Below, in pieces: positions 12,829-24,269 of a DNA stretch of 64,000 bases (positions within the stretch are counted from its first letter, which is position 1; the number at the start of each line of letters is the position of its first letter). The stretch is from assembly GCA_003260075.1 (NCBI GenBank), contig QLIY01000002.1, positions 96,149-160,148 on the forward strand, read 5' to 3'. A program made the translations under genes and the position numbers. The DNA comes from Phallusia mammillata (Eukaryota > Chordata > Ascidiacea > Phlebobranchia > Ascidiidae). Under the pieces are notes generated by a model that made no database searches, was not told the DNA's origin, and was given only the letters and a program-made list of their open reading frames with translations.

Positions 12829-13520
12829 CAAATGAGTAAAAATACACAAATCGCCTTGTGTGTGTTGGCTCAATAAATTCTCCTTCATAATGTAACTCGA
12901 AGTCTATAGGCAACGCAACATTGTTACAACTTCCAGTTGCCTGTAAAGCCCCTTTGTTCGATTCTTCCTGTTACAAACAATCCGACTCTAACACACAGAG
13001 GTCCAGTCACAGTGCTCGCCGCGAAACCAACAAAGGGAGCACTTATGTCCGGACAGTCTTTTTGCTTGACTCGTGCGCGCGACGGTTCTTATGTCTCAAT
13101 TCGATTCTCGACCGGATATTTCGAAATTGCGACGGGCGTCCGCTCAATGAAAGTAGAAAGCACCTCCCAAGTGAATAGACACTCCCTGGGGGTCAAATGA
13201 GTTCAGACGCGAGACGAGGATTTGCTCAAGGCGTGGTAAGAATGCGATGGAAAACCCTAACGCGAGGAAAACTGGTTAATTAGCATAAGCAAACAATGCA
13301 AGTGTGATAATGAACTTTTTACAGACATGGTACTATTTTTATCCATATTTGGAAACTCTATGTTAGTCAAAATACCTCTAAACAGTTAAAACTCCATAAT
13401 AACACTTAAATGCAACGAAAAGAAAATCATGTTGCTTCAGCTACTCAACACACATACACTGTACCTGCAGTAAGACCGATAAAAAACGCGTTGATTTGCT
13501 GGAAAATGTAATAACGAATA
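12829..13520. other. Unassigned; open frame 12937-13200 noted
   Basis: The frame includes SGQSFCLTRARDGSYV and looks fairly protein-like, but its first ATG is internal and no family is recognised. A donor-like GTAAGAAT is at 13236. Confidence 0.25.
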
Positions 13521-13528
13521 TACACAAC

Positions 13529-13562
13529 CAGTGTTTTTTTTAAGGTGTTTTGGGGGACCGAA
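13529..13562. mobile_element. Family A hAT MITE, isolated left terminus preceded by TACACAAC
   Basis: CAGTGTTTTTTTTAAGG followed by TGTTTTGGGGGACC repeats the left end of the family A element. The 8 bp before it (TACACAAC) duplicate the 8 bp after the right end of the copy ending at 14344. The sequence then passes into the dispersed repeat that occupies 13563-14184. Confidence 0.65.
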
Positions 13563-13644
13563 AAATTTGGCATATAAACGTTTAAAAAAATGTCACCATA
13601 TCTCGTAGCTCTAATATACCAAAACGGGAAAATAAATAAACGGG

Positions 13645-13893
13645 AACGGGAAAATCCAGTACGAGTATTTGTCTAAGAGTTACTTAACTTTACATCCTAG
13701 ACCAGTGGTTCTCAACCTTTTTTCTTTTGTGGCCTACTTTTATTGCACAAAAATTTTGTGGCCACCCCCCCCCCAACGGGAAAATCCAGTACGAGTATTT
13801 GTCTAAGAGTTACTTAACTTTATATCCTAGACCAGTGGTTCTCAACCTTTTTTCTTTTGTCGCCTACTTTCATTGCACAAAAATTTTGTGGCC
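13645..13893. repeat. Allelic duplicate around a 10-C artificial gap (13765-13774)
   Basis: Copies 13645-13764 and 13775-13893 differ at a few bases. The junction cuts through the SPIN-like MITE. Confidence 0.9.
13713..13764. mobile_element. Left end of the same SPIN-like MITE, allelic duplicate cut by an assembly gap
   Basis: It begins CAGTGGTTCTCAACC after TCCTAGAC exactly as at 13833, and stops at a run of 10 C. The sequence upstream (13645 on) matches 13775-13832, so this is the other haplotype's version of one insertion and not a second element. Confidence 0.8.
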
Positions 13894-14058
13894 CAATAAT
13901 TCAAATTAATTTACATTACTTCTCAATTCCTCCCCAAGCCATTATTCTTGTAAAATTGAGTGTAGTGACACAAATGAAAATTCTTAAAAAAGCTTTGCTA
14001 ATGATTGGTCTGTGGCCCAATCAAAATGCTTCCATGGCCCACTGGTTGAGAACCGCTG
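13833..14058. mobile_element. hAT MITE with SPIN-like termini, 226 bp, with 8-bp target duplication
   Basis: It begins CAGTGGTTCTCAACC and ends GGTTGAGAACCGCTG, 15-bp near-perfect terminal inverted repeats of the type seen in SPIN/OposCharlie-like hAT elements. The flanks are a perfect 8-bp duplication TCCTAGAC (13825-13832 and 14059-14066). There is no coding capacity. A related copy of the host sequence at 32602-32845 (opposite strand) carries a single TCCTAGAC and no insert, which is a natural empty site. The first 52 bp of the element appear again at 13713-13764, because an allelic contig end was not merged at the artificial gap 13765-13774. Confidence 0.9.
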
Positions 14059-14184
14059 TCCTAGACTGTTGCCCTAAAATAAAAACTCGAGCTAAAATAA
14101 TGACAGAAACTGCCCAAAAGATAGGTATCAGTACCTCGTTGATCTATATAAAGATCGAAAATAGAATATATCAATCCACGTAAC

Positions 14185-14344
14185 CAGTGTTTTTTTAAGG
14201 TGTTTTGGTCCCCCAAATTTCTCCAGCGGTTTCCCAAAATTAGGACTTGCAACTGCAACTACAGTTTTTGGTATTTAAATGAAACACTTGCGGTCTCTTA
14301 AAACTACTTAGCGGTCACCCAAACCAAACCTTAAAAAAAACCTG
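14185..14344. mobile_element. Short hAT-like MITE (family A), copy 1, 160 bp
   Basis: It starts CAGTGTTTTTTTAAGGTG and ends CCTTAAAAAAAACCTG, terminal inverted repeats with CAG...CTG ends. The interior matches copy 2 at 15404-15555 (shared AGCGGTTTCCCAAAAT and CTTGCGGTCTCTTAAAAC blocks). The right flank TACACAAC (14345-14352) does not match the bases just left of this copy (CACGTAAC). It does match 13521-13528, immediately before another copy of the left terminus at 13529. The true element may therefore be the composite 13529-14344, or two insertions may have recombined. Confidence 0.75.
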
Positions 14345-14352
14345 TACACAAC

Positions 14353-15161
14353 CATTACCATGCCTGAACAACCACGTAAATCTTGTAAGCTAACCTAAAT
14401 CTTGTATTCAACTTCAAGGACAAACCCCCTTACCTTTGCTAAAAAACGGGGTAACAAAAATACACAAGCATCACTATGCCTAAAGAACCAGGCAAATTTA
14501 GGAATTACCTAAATCTTGTATTCACTTTTTAAATCACAAAAACGCCATCTTGCCTACCAACTACGAAACCGACAAGGTATTTCGTCACATCTTGAAACGA
14601 CTCTTGCGGTTTTAAGGCGGACGATAACGCCTCGCATTTCCATTCACGTTTCTACACGTTCAATTAAATCGTTTATCAAAAAATTCCGGTGGCTGATAAC
14701 TATGCGTTTGAAGTGGTTAGCGTGATGAACAGTCATTAGATGGACAAAACACTACCATCACTGGCCAGATATTCCAAATATTTGGACGCTTTATTAGGTT
14801 ATCTGGTGTCTGAAGTTGTTTGAACAACAAGGTGAAATTATTTGGACTACGCCATCTTTGTTTCACGACTTCAAGAATTACGGATAAGGCATTAGACATT
14901 GTTTAATTTTTACGTTACCAATGTGGTTTAGAAATGTACCAATTTGTGTGAATATTTATTCGGTTTGCAACCTTATAACAAAGTGATCGGTAATACAGAA
15001 CTGATTTGGTTGGTAGAATCAATGAGACTTGTAATAAGTTCTAACGAGTGTTTATAAGGTCTAAAAACCATGATGAATTCATTGGAAGCAATAATTACGG
15101 ATTAAAACTAAACCATACCCTGCTTACCAATCTGAAACTACACACAAGTATGGTAAAAAAA
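14353..15161. other. Unassigned AT-rich sequence between MITE copies
   Basis: CCTAAATCTTGTATTCA occurs twice (14393 and 14510 regions), a short local repeat. Nothing else was recognised. Confidence 0.4.
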
Positions 15162-15420
15162 TGGAGATTAACAGAAGATGTAAGGCATTTTAACAAATGA
15201 CAATATTGCCGACAAAAAAATGAATTAATGTACACCACATACGGCTAAAAACGTACTGTAAAAAGTGCCAGTGTTTTTTTAAGGTTCCCCCCCCCCTGGA
15301 GATTAACAGAAGATGTAAGGCATTTTAACAAATGACAATATTGCGGACAAAAAAATGAATTAATGTACACCACATACGGGTAAAAACGTACTGTAAAAAG
15401 TGCCAGTGTTTTTTTAAGGT
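15162..15420. repeat. Allelic duplicate around a 10-C artificial gap (15287-15296)
   Basis: Copies 15162-15286 and 15297-15420 differ at about three bases. The junction cuts the left end of family A MITE copy 2. Confidence 0.9.
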
Positions 15421-15555
15421 GTTAATTTCTCCTTTAATTTCTCCAGCGGTTTCCCAAAATTTGGATTTGGCTATTTTTTGGTATTTGAATGAAACACTTG
15501 CGGTCTCTTAAAACTACTTAGCGGTCACCCAAACCAAACCTTAAAAAAAACCCTG
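15404..15555. mobile_element. Short hAT-like MITE (family A), copy 2, 152 bp, with 8-bp target duplication
   Basis: It starts CAGTGTTTTTTTAAGGTG and ends CCTTAAAAAAAACCCTG. It is flanked by perfect AAAAGTGC on both sides (15396-15403 and 15556-15563), which defines the family's ends independently of copy 1. It has no coding capacity. Inside both termini are inverted AGCGGT-containing blocks, so the symmetry extends past the terminal repeat. A 5'-end fragment of the allelic copy lies at 15269-15286, cut by the artificial gap 15287-15296. Confidence 0.85.
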
Positions 15556-15563
15556 AAAAGTGC

Positions 15564-16252
15564 AATAGCATTTCAAAGATAAACCAGCAACCCCAATCCA
15601 CTTTTATTGGACCTGCCACGAACTATTACAAATCTCAATATCCGATAAATGTAGCAATTTGTGGGAAAGATTTAAGTTACGTAACGTAGACACCAAAAAT
15701 AATTTAATTGGAAATCTACCGGTAGTTTAGTAATTAAGCTATCACGAAGGCTACTAATTGATTTTTAGTTACTCTGAACAGGAGTGATGTAATGCTATAT
15801 CCACCGACGTCCATTTCACGTAGCTGATGTCATACGCGGATGCGATCATTTAATAAGTACAAGGAAATTAAATTGAGAAATTAATTGGTTTGTTCGTGTG
15901 GGGTTAGGAGCGGTGTGTTTCAATTACAAAAACATTTATATAAACCACCCGTGGTAGTGTTAGGGTTTAATATACTGTTAGTAAACATCAATAAATGTGG
16001 TGGTACGTGGAGGTGTTAGAAACAGTTTTGACCACTTGTTTATCAATGTCATTAAATAGTTAAATCAAATTTACTAAACGTACACTTACGCATGTTGAAA
16101 CACTTATAACATTTTCAGGGTCTGTGGTTGAACCGAAGGGTCAAATTGTACAGAAATCAACTATAGTTTCGTTTGTCTCATGTGTGTAAATTTCAATAGG
16201 TTTGAAGCACTTTTCAACAAACTGGAGACAAATAAAAGAAAAAAATTCGGAC
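15564..16252. other. Unassigned AT-rich sequence
   Basis: No repeat, RNA gene or exon was recognised. Confidence 0.4.
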
Positions 16253-16501
16253 GAAAACAATGTGTCACTGGCAAATATGTTTCGACTAGTTACCGCAATA
16301 ATATTTCTCAAGTTTCTCAAAAAGCCCCATTAAGGCGTTTTGTTCCAGAACGGAACTGAAAGCTCAAAATGTCACGCCCCCCCCCCGAAAACAATGTGTC
16401 ACTGGCAAATATGTTTCGACTAGTTACCGCAATATTATTTCTCAAAAGCCCCATTAAGGCGTTTTTGTTCCAGAACGGAACTGAAAGCTCAAAATGTCAC
16501 A
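16253..16501. repeat. Allelic duplicate around a 10-C artificial gap (16377-16386)
   Basis: Copy 1 has a repeated TTTCTCAA that is single in copy 2, plus a substitution and a T-run change. Confidence 0.9.
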
Positions 16502-17332
16502 TAAATCCGGATACAGCAAAACTGCAACATTATACACACTCGCACTGGGAACTAATCGCTTGTTCGATCTCAAAACCGTATAGGAAGCGACGACCTTCTC
16601 ACCCACCCGCTGTGAAAATAAACAAACACGAAAAACCTGAAAAGCGCGTAAAAAATCGTCAAGTCAGCAAAAACAGACATGTGGTATATTACGGCAAAAG
16701 ACATCTGCGTGATATGCGAGATTGCCTGCGCGTGCTACGGGCTCCGTGAAATTATTCATCGCAGCATAGGGAGAGGTCGAGTTCGAGACTTGCTCCTGGG
16801 CTGAGTAGAGCAATTGTGCTTCGCGGTGAAACTAATGTTTATCCGGCTGGCGGATATTAGAACGGAGATGATAATGCGGCTTCGCGCGCGGCGACGCTGT
16901 TCCCTTGTACAAACACACGGACGCCTATTTCTACTTTCAAACGCGCGGATCTTGGCACATCTGGCCCTTTTACCTCGGCGCGCGTGTACGGTACGGGCTG
17001 TCCACATAAATTTGTAATGGTTTATAATAATGATGCTGGAATTTTATATCTTTGCGCTACAAGCACGCCTTAAAAAGGGTTGAAGCCAAGATTCAAACAA
17101 CATTATTTGCATACAAACGCCCAACAAAATTTTTAAAACTCGCTAAACATACAAAAAAGTAAACATCAACGAGATATAATCGCTTTTCAAAACTCGAGGA
17201 AAAAGATTGAGTGACACAAATGTTCTAAAAAGGTACTAAACCATGGTTTAATTAAGGCGGTACACCAATAAAAAAAATGTTTTAATTCCGATTGTAAACG
17301 CTTCACACTTCCTGACTACATCCCATGACGTC

Positions 17333-17333
<1 letters not shown>
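16502..17333. other. Unassigned; CpG-rich patch at 16740-17010
   Basis: The patch has open frames on both strands but no recognised product. A CRE palindrome is at 17326-17333. Confidence 0.35.

Positions 17334-17413
<80 letters not shown>
17334..17413. other. Run of exactly 80 C, probable gap placeholder
   Basis: The flanks are unrelated. A CRE palindrome (17326-17333) ends at the junction. The glycine-rich frame on the minus strand is an artefact. Confidence 0.8.
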
Positions 17414-17414
<1 letters not shown>

Positions 17415-20107
17415 TGAAGTCCCGTCGGCGCCAATCCGGGAGTACAACGTCCGTTAATTTGTTTGTTTATCCGGGGGCCGAAAGCCGTCTTGGCGCGAAT
17501 TAGCGATGTTGGGATCAGTGGCGGAAAATTGTCGGGCTCAAGTCGTAACAAGGAGATTACAAAATGTAACCGGCCGAGTTTAGAAGCGTTAATCACCGCC
17601 GTTCGACGATGTTCCCGTCAAAGCGAGGGCGAACGTGTTTGTTTGATTGCAGGGGTCGTGGACAATTACTTATTGGCGAAATTATGAGTTGGAATGTAAT
17701 AGTAAGGGCGAGAAGCGCCGGAATGGGGTTTGATACATAGCGTTTGACGCCATATGTGCCCGTTATTGCAATAATTGTTGTTTCATTCCCACGATTAGGG
17801 AAGGAATGTACGGCAATATAATTTTTTACTGTGTTTCCCAACGGTGTGATTATTAACTGTTGAAAAGTATGGGAAATTCTTGAAAGACATCAGGAAAAAA
17901 ATCTTTACAAGACTGTCACCAACTAAGAGAAATATGTCTTAAAATTTCATAAATCCTCTTGAGTCAGCCAATAAAATACAGTTGTAACTTGATGATAACC
18001 CTTCCTTGTGTATTAAAATTGTGATAAATGAGCAAAAAGTCCTTAAAACCACACAAAACATGCAAAGGGAAGTAAACTACCAAACAAATAATTTTTTGTT
18101 GCGCATCAACACATGTACCATATATTTTTTTGGCCATTTGGGTAAATACTGCAATCACAGTGAACAGGTCTTAAAGCTACCAAGTGGACTCGTGACTGCA
18201 TAAACGGGAGTCTAAGAAAAATGCAAGCATGATTATCACGTGATTTCGTCCTTATCATTTAGCGCAAGTGAATGGACCAACCGTTTCTTGCTGGGAAACT
18301 GCATAGAAAACTGTTCCCACGAAATGAAAATGAATTTAGGTCACATACACCAATGATATGCTTTGTTATAACTAGTGGTTGACAAAAATACAAACAGCTA
18401 TTTTGATATTAACGTTTGTGGTGAAACCGCATTGTATTATTATTTTACAATGGAAGGATAGGCCTAATACGAAAAGACTGTTCAAAAGCCAACATTATGG
18501 GTTTTGAATATCAATAGTTGAAAATAAACTTTGCACGCAAAAAGTATAATATAATATAGTATAAACTAAATCACAACATTTTACTGGTATAAAGTTGTAA
18601 CAGATATATATGTATATACGCCCCCATATAAATATTTTTGATCCTAAAAACCGTAGTTCTTAACTCAATATCTTGACAATAATTATGTTGAGCTTTTAAC
18701 AGACATTAAGAATACAAACTATCAGCAACATATTTTCACTTAAGCTTAAATGCTTACAATAACCAAAGACGCCCGGCAACAGCATTTATTTGACTCATGA
18801 ATAGTTCAACAAAAACCAATTTAAAATCAAGTTTTGTTACACTTAGAAACAACTCATAACATTAGACCACAATTATGTAAACCAAGAAATCACAAATAAA
18901 CGGCCCAAAATGATTTTAATTTTAACCCCGTCAAGGCCAACAGCAAAAAAACCTAAGCATGAACTGGCGAACGTTTTTTGAATGACAGGTCGGCAGCGTC
19001 ACGTCTAGATACAATCCAACTTCTCAATCATGTATAAAAACCCACATGTAGACTTAAACCCAAACATTACAGCTTAGCGCTTATCTTTAGGCGACGAACT
19101 AGGAAAGCTTACATAAAATCTATTAAAAGTTCATCTTCTCCGCGGGTACGTTTCAGTGGCGGCTCGGGTTCCAACAAATTGTGTAAATCTCAAGACATTT
19201 CCGCGCAGGGTCAACTGTGTTCAATGTATTTCTTGCAGTTTAAACCAGGAAACACCAAAGTATACTGCATGGTGCAAGTATTTTTATGAGTGTCGACAGT
19301 TAGACTCTGATTATAACGCAGAGTCTACGGTTTTACGAGAGAAACAAATTTAAACTGGATATTATGTCGTGTAAAATAAAATTGAATATCTTGAAATGCA
19401 ATATTTCTAACCACAACTAATGCTGTGCCTTAAAAAATGTATTTTCACAGACCTTATAACCCACGACAAGGCGTTGTTGCATTCATTTCATTCTTGTGCA
19501 ATGACTCTTTAACTTTTTTACACTTGCCTCTACAAGCAGAAACGCATGGGTCCCGTTTAAAACTAAAAACCAAAAAAATGAAAATACATTTAAGAACGGT
19601 TTTAAAAATGTAACGACAGTTATGTAAATAATGTATTTAGAACATTACTAACATGTTTTATACATCAAAGAATTGATTAAATCGCTTTAAAATGATATCC
19701 AACACGCAGAAAAAAGCTAAAAGATAATTGAGTTGAAATTTTGCTGAGTTGACTTTGTGCCCACCCTTCCCGACCTCAAAAAACGGAACCGCGTTCGGAA
19801 ATATGCGGCCGTTGCGACATGAAGGGTCGTTGCGCAAGACGCAAGGTTGCTTGCCGTGTAGCCCAGAGGACAACACCCTGATTAAATCGATAAGACCTTC
19901 CGCTATGCGGCGAGGCATCGGTAAAGATGTGGGAGATTTCAACACACTTGTCACCGGTTCAACGCGCGGCCTATGGCGTTCTAAAACCTGCGATTCCTTG
20001 GCGTGACGCATGGCGCAAAAAGACATTTTTCGACATTCTTGCGTCATACCGCGTCGCTCAAAGTGACCTTCGTTCCGAACTCCGGCGACCCTTGCGAGTC
20101 ATATTAA
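17414..20107. other. Unassigned; CpG-rich ends around AT-rich sequence
   Basis: 17414-17700 and 19740-20100 are CpG-rich, with open frames on both strands but no recognised protein. 18.2-19.1 kb is AT-rich and featureless. Confidence 0.35.
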
Positions 20108-20359
20108 GTACAAATCACGTGGCTAGTACAAGGCACCTGATTGGTCAAAGGGTAAACGTAGTTTCACTTAATAGAAAGCTATTTTATAGATAGGAAAGTG
20201 TTTCAAATGAGAGAGATCAAAATATAATCCGAGTCGTATCAGTTACAGATCACGTGACAGGCACAAGACACCTGATTCGTCGAAAGTTAAACATAGTTTC
20301 ACTTAATAGAAGTGATTTAGGTAGAAGTGTTTTGATTCAGAAAAATCAAAATATAATCA
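20108..20359. repeat. Tandem duplication, 134-bp period, two diverged units
   Basis: Units starting at 20108 and 20242 share an ATCACGTG E-box, CACCTGATT, TAGTTTCACTTAATAGAA and ATCAAAATATAATC in order. The divergence is higher than in the gap-flanked allelic pairs and no artificial gap lies between the units, so it looks biological. Confidence 0.8.
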
Positions 20360-20802
20360 CCAAAAAAGGTCCGTTTGACATTTTTAAAGTGTTTTTCAGT
20401 TATGGGAAAGAAAACAAGCATCGAAACTACTCCGGAAAAACAACCTGATAGGTGCTTTCCTAGTGATTCCTGGTGACATCAACAACGCTTGTCGCACATG
20501 AATGCTACAAAATGCTATCAGTGGTGGTTTGTTATCCATCACTACAATAATATAAAGTCGTTCATTGTGTACTAAAGTGACCGAAGAAATTTGAAAAACG
20601 CTCATTTCTAGGCCATTTACTGAAAAGCTTGATAGTAAAGCATGTAGTTTTTTTTAATTTGCATGGACCAAATAAATCTGTGTCTAATATTATGTTTGCA
20701 ATTGTTTTAAAAGTCGTTTTAACACATTGTGTTTTTCAAAAAAAATACAGCATAAAGTCCTCTTGACAACCTTTGCTCGACAGGGTTTTGTTTTAAACTC
20801 AT

Positions 20803-20839
<37 letters not shown>

Positions 20840-21028
20840 CGCCAATACACTTTGGCGGATTTTAATTAAAACGAGATACTACAGGAGATTACTAGGGTCA
20901 TGCAGGGTCTGTGCAGTGTCGGGTGTACATAAAACCGTGTAAGGATCGTTGGAAAAAGAGCCTGACATTCTGCCGTGCAAACTCACCAAAGACGCCTCTT
21001 CACTTTAACATGGGTTCGTGAATAGTAA
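20360..21028. other. Unassigned, apart from the GA microsatellite
   Basis: Nothing was recognised outside 20806-20837. Confidence 0.4.
20806..20837. repeat. (GA)16 microsatellite
   Basis: Uninterrupted GA dinucleotide over 32 bp. Confidence 0.97.
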
Positions 21029-21258
21029 AGGCAAATTATGGTATGTTTTGAACGCAATTCGGGTGGTCAAGTGTTGATGAATTTGAAAACTCTGTAAAAA
21101 CGTTTCGTTATGTCGTTTTGTGCAAAATTCGCCCCCCCCCCCAGGCAAATTATGGTATGTTTTGAACGCAATTCGGGTGGTCAAGTGTTGGTGAATTTGA
21201 AAACTCTGTAAAAACGTTTCGTTATGTCGTTTTTAAGCGTTGGTGGTGCAAAACTCGT
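21029..21258. repeat. Allelic duplicate around an 11-C run (21132-21142)
   Basis: Copies 21029-21131 and 21143-21258 differ by a substitution and an insertion in copy 2 near TAAGCGTTGG. Confidence 0.88.
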
Positions 21259-22004
21259 AACGTGACCTAATTTGAAACGAGTTTTAATTTCAAATTGATT
21301 ATATTTTAGGGGTGACCTTTTTGATGCATTAAATTACCATTCACTTCTATTTGTAACGGGGTTGCCAAATGTTTCTCCACAAAAGAAGGAATAAACACAC
21401 AACTCCAAAAGTCTAGACTTAGAAATTCAATACTGGACTGCCAAAGAGCAAAATCTTATCAAATCGAAAAAACATTTGCTAACTTTTCCAATTGGGCACA
21501 ATCAGGACTTTCAGGACTCAGCTAAGCGAATGGAAAATTTACGTTGTTGCGGGTTGGAAGCAGCAGAATCATCTGAGGTTTATTGCAGAGTTTGTTTTGA
21601 TTTCAAACTCGCCGAACGTGAAGCGTAGCATGTTCCCCGGTCGGATTAAGGTGCGGCTTGAGGTTATCTGATTTTCAGAGGAAGTCACATGCCAGGTTCA
21701 ATGCTCAGGGTATAGAATGTCGTGTAACCTCAGTTTTAAAGCCTTAATCTAACCCAAACACACACAAAACGTGAATTACGTGCAAGTCGAGAATAATAGA
21801 ATAATCTGTTTTAAAATAGTACCAAACCGCCTAAAATAAGTGCATTTATAAATCACAAGGCACGTTTTGGGTTAAGTCGCAGGTTCGAATACCACCGCTG
21901 GTAACATTGGTCAAACCCACGCTTTTGCATATGCTATAAGTTTTAAATCTAATACTTGCAGCTAACATGAAGTTGTGCTACAGCTTTAACAGTCGAAAAC
22001 CTAA
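21259..22004. other. Unassigned, apart from a SINE-like B box
   Basis: No exon was recognised. The weak tRNA-related remnant at 21858-21910 is the only feature. Confidence 0.35.
21858..21910 (+). repeat. tRNA-related SINE remnant (B box only)
   Basis: GTCGCAGGTTCGAATACCACC resembles the B-box region of tRNA-derived SINEs. No convincing A box or paired arms were found. Confidence 0.3.
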
Positions 22005-22222
22005 AATACTTACGAGAACATCTAATGTTCGAATGTAGCAAAGCACCAAAAAAGGGCGTCAGAATTTGGTCTGTCAATCAATCATCAAAAGATTTGAATT
22101 AAAGTGCATCCCCCCCCCCAATACTTACGAGAACATCTAATGTTCGAATGTAGCAAAGCACCAAAAAGAGCGTCAGAATTTGCACTGTCAATCAATGATC
22201 AAAAGATTTGAATCAAAGTGCA
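22005..22222. repeat. Allelic duplicate around a 10-C artificial gap (22110-22119)
   Basis: Copies 22005-22109 and 22120-22222 differ by several substitutions and one-base indels. Confidence 0.9.
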
Positions 22223-24269
22223 CTGAAAAGGGGCCTATATTTCGGGATAACTGGTCGGCCAGGGTCATGCGCCAATCATTAACCAGGAATTGACAAGACC
22301 TGCGTTGGCCCCGAACCGGCGACACGCTTGTAAACGGATGGGTGGGGCCAAGTGAGTTATACAACGCCGGATGCTAGCTTATTTGCCGATATCAAAACTG
22401 TTTGCACAGACCAGGGCTCATTCAACGCGCAAATACTAAAACCCTTAAGCGCAGACCCGAACCTCCGGTGTTTGAACGATGCTGCAGTGCTCTGCAAGAG
22501 GGTGGCGGTGTTCGTGGCCGTAAAAACGCAACACCAACGATAAAAGGTGTTTGTTTGTGACGTCAGAACTGTCGGTTTGTTCGGAAACAATTACTCCGCG
22601 AGCGAGCGAGCCGCTGACTTGACGGGCGCGGGCCAGTTTTTTTTGCGTGCAAACGACGGACCTCCCAGCGCTCGTAAATCAAGAATATTGTCTCGTCGAC
22701 TGTCGTTTTATTTGCGCCCAAGTAAGTTCGTGCCCCGGTGGGCAACTCTGTGGCCACTGGATCGCAAAATTAGCGATGAAACTCGCATTATATTACCACG
22801 AGTGCTCCTCTTAGTTTTGCTCAAGTTGCGCTTTTGTCGCCCAATTGGGCTCCATTTTGACATCGAGTTGCGGGTGGCGCTTTTTAGGCTGGCTGTCAAA
22901 AGACCATTTTTTGTTATTTCACATCTTTGCATGCATTTAATTACAGTAAAATTAGGCTAGGTTTGAGCACCTATTTAATTTACTATGTACTTGCACTTTT
23001 TGGGTTTGTTTTTAAATCACTTCTGGACTCGCTTTGACGAGCGGAGTTGCGCTTTTTGATAATTTCACGTGACAACATTGACTGCTGTTTCTGCCGTTTT
23101 GTTTCTTTTATGTGAGTCAAGCGAAAGTCGGCTTTAATGATGCGTCGTCGATAATCTATAAACTTTAAGCAAATAGAAATAAACCCTGGTTTACCATGGC
23201 CTTGCACAAAGAGCAGCGATTTTAATTGCATTCTGTGCCCTGGAAGTTGAACCAACAGATGGAATGTCGTAAATGCTCATGTAACTAAGTTATTTAAGCA
23301 CTCATCAATCCGCAAACTTTACCTATAAAACAAGCCGTATTTTAAACACACACCAAATTATTAAACAATTAGAGTCACAACTAGTAACTTAGACTATAAA
23401 TCATTTTTCAGCTATTTTGAGCAAATTGCCCAAGATAAGAACAATTCAACGCACATTTAACGAGCAGAAGTCGTCCAGCATTCTTAAACAAACAAAAAAG
23501 TGATTATTACAGCAAAAAAACAACATCACAAAATAGGTTTAAAGTAGCAAAATGAAACCCAAATAAGACAAGGACACGACAAATTATCCCAGCCGACAAA
23601 ATGTGTGGTTGCAGCTTAAAGGACAAGGGGTCAAGAATCGAATTTCATCTATCAAACGCGATTCGAGGTATTGATCGCCCCGGAAGCCAGCAATATGTTC
23701 ATGTTGGTTTTAGTCCAAAGGTTTTCCGGTTTTTGACGCACCTCAAGGCGTAAATAACCGTGGATTATGGACCTTATTGATCGGTTCGTGGCGACCAACG
23801 TCTGGCGTCACACAATCGAATAGAAAGTGTTACATAACTGAACTGTGTTGCGCATTTTTTAATCCTCGCTTTTCTGCATTTTTATCCTTTTCTACACTTT
23901 TGTGCTTTCATGTGTTTTTGTCTTTTTCTGTTCTTTTTGTCCGTTTCTGTATTTTTGTCCATCCATTTGCCCGTTTCAACAAACCTCCGTTCGCAATACA
24001 AGGTGCGCTAGCAAGTATTCGCTCCTTAATGTACAAAATTTATATAAACGTTAATGCAAGTGGATTTCACTTGTGAAAATGTTTGTAAGGAACGTTTAAA
24101 AACAGGCGTTGAAGTCTAATGCACAGTAGGCTATAGTAACTAATAAATGCAGCAAGCCATGTAGTCTCACGTTACTAAAGCATGTGAAATCTTCCTAGAC
24201 GTTTGACTTTACTCTCTACAAACACCACTTCACAGTCGTTATTTCCATTTGGGCTCCACCCCCATACTA
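22223..24269. other. Unassigned; CpG-rich patch with a CRE at 22558
   Basis: 22230-22900 is GC-richer, with TGACGTCA at 22558-22565 and a 137-codon frame lacking an ATG at its start. Its composition does not resemble any known protein. The rest is AT-rich. Confidence 0.35.
23851..23965. repeat. Pyrimidine-rich degenerate tract
   Basis: T-rich sequence with recurring TTTTTGTC, TTTTCTGT and TTTTTGTCC motifs at roughly 10-20 bp spacing. It is low complexity and explains the phenylalanine-rich open frame there. Confidence 0.6.

Larger units (their letters stand above)
13563..14184 (+). repeat. Dispersed repeat R, copy A (interrupted by SPIN-like MITE and an allelic duplicate)
   Basis: From AAATTTGGCATA to CACGTAAC this stretch matches the reverse complement of 32602-32845 at high identity, including ATATCTCGTAGCTCTAATAT and GATCTATATAAAGATCGA blocks. 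It is longer than copy B because the 226-bp MITE and the duplicated segment around the artificial gap at 13765-13774 lie inside it. The element class is unknown: no coding region or clear termini were seen. Confidence 0.8.

Noticed and set aside
17303-17596. Glycine-rich minus-strand frame
   Set aside because: It is created by the 80-C run.
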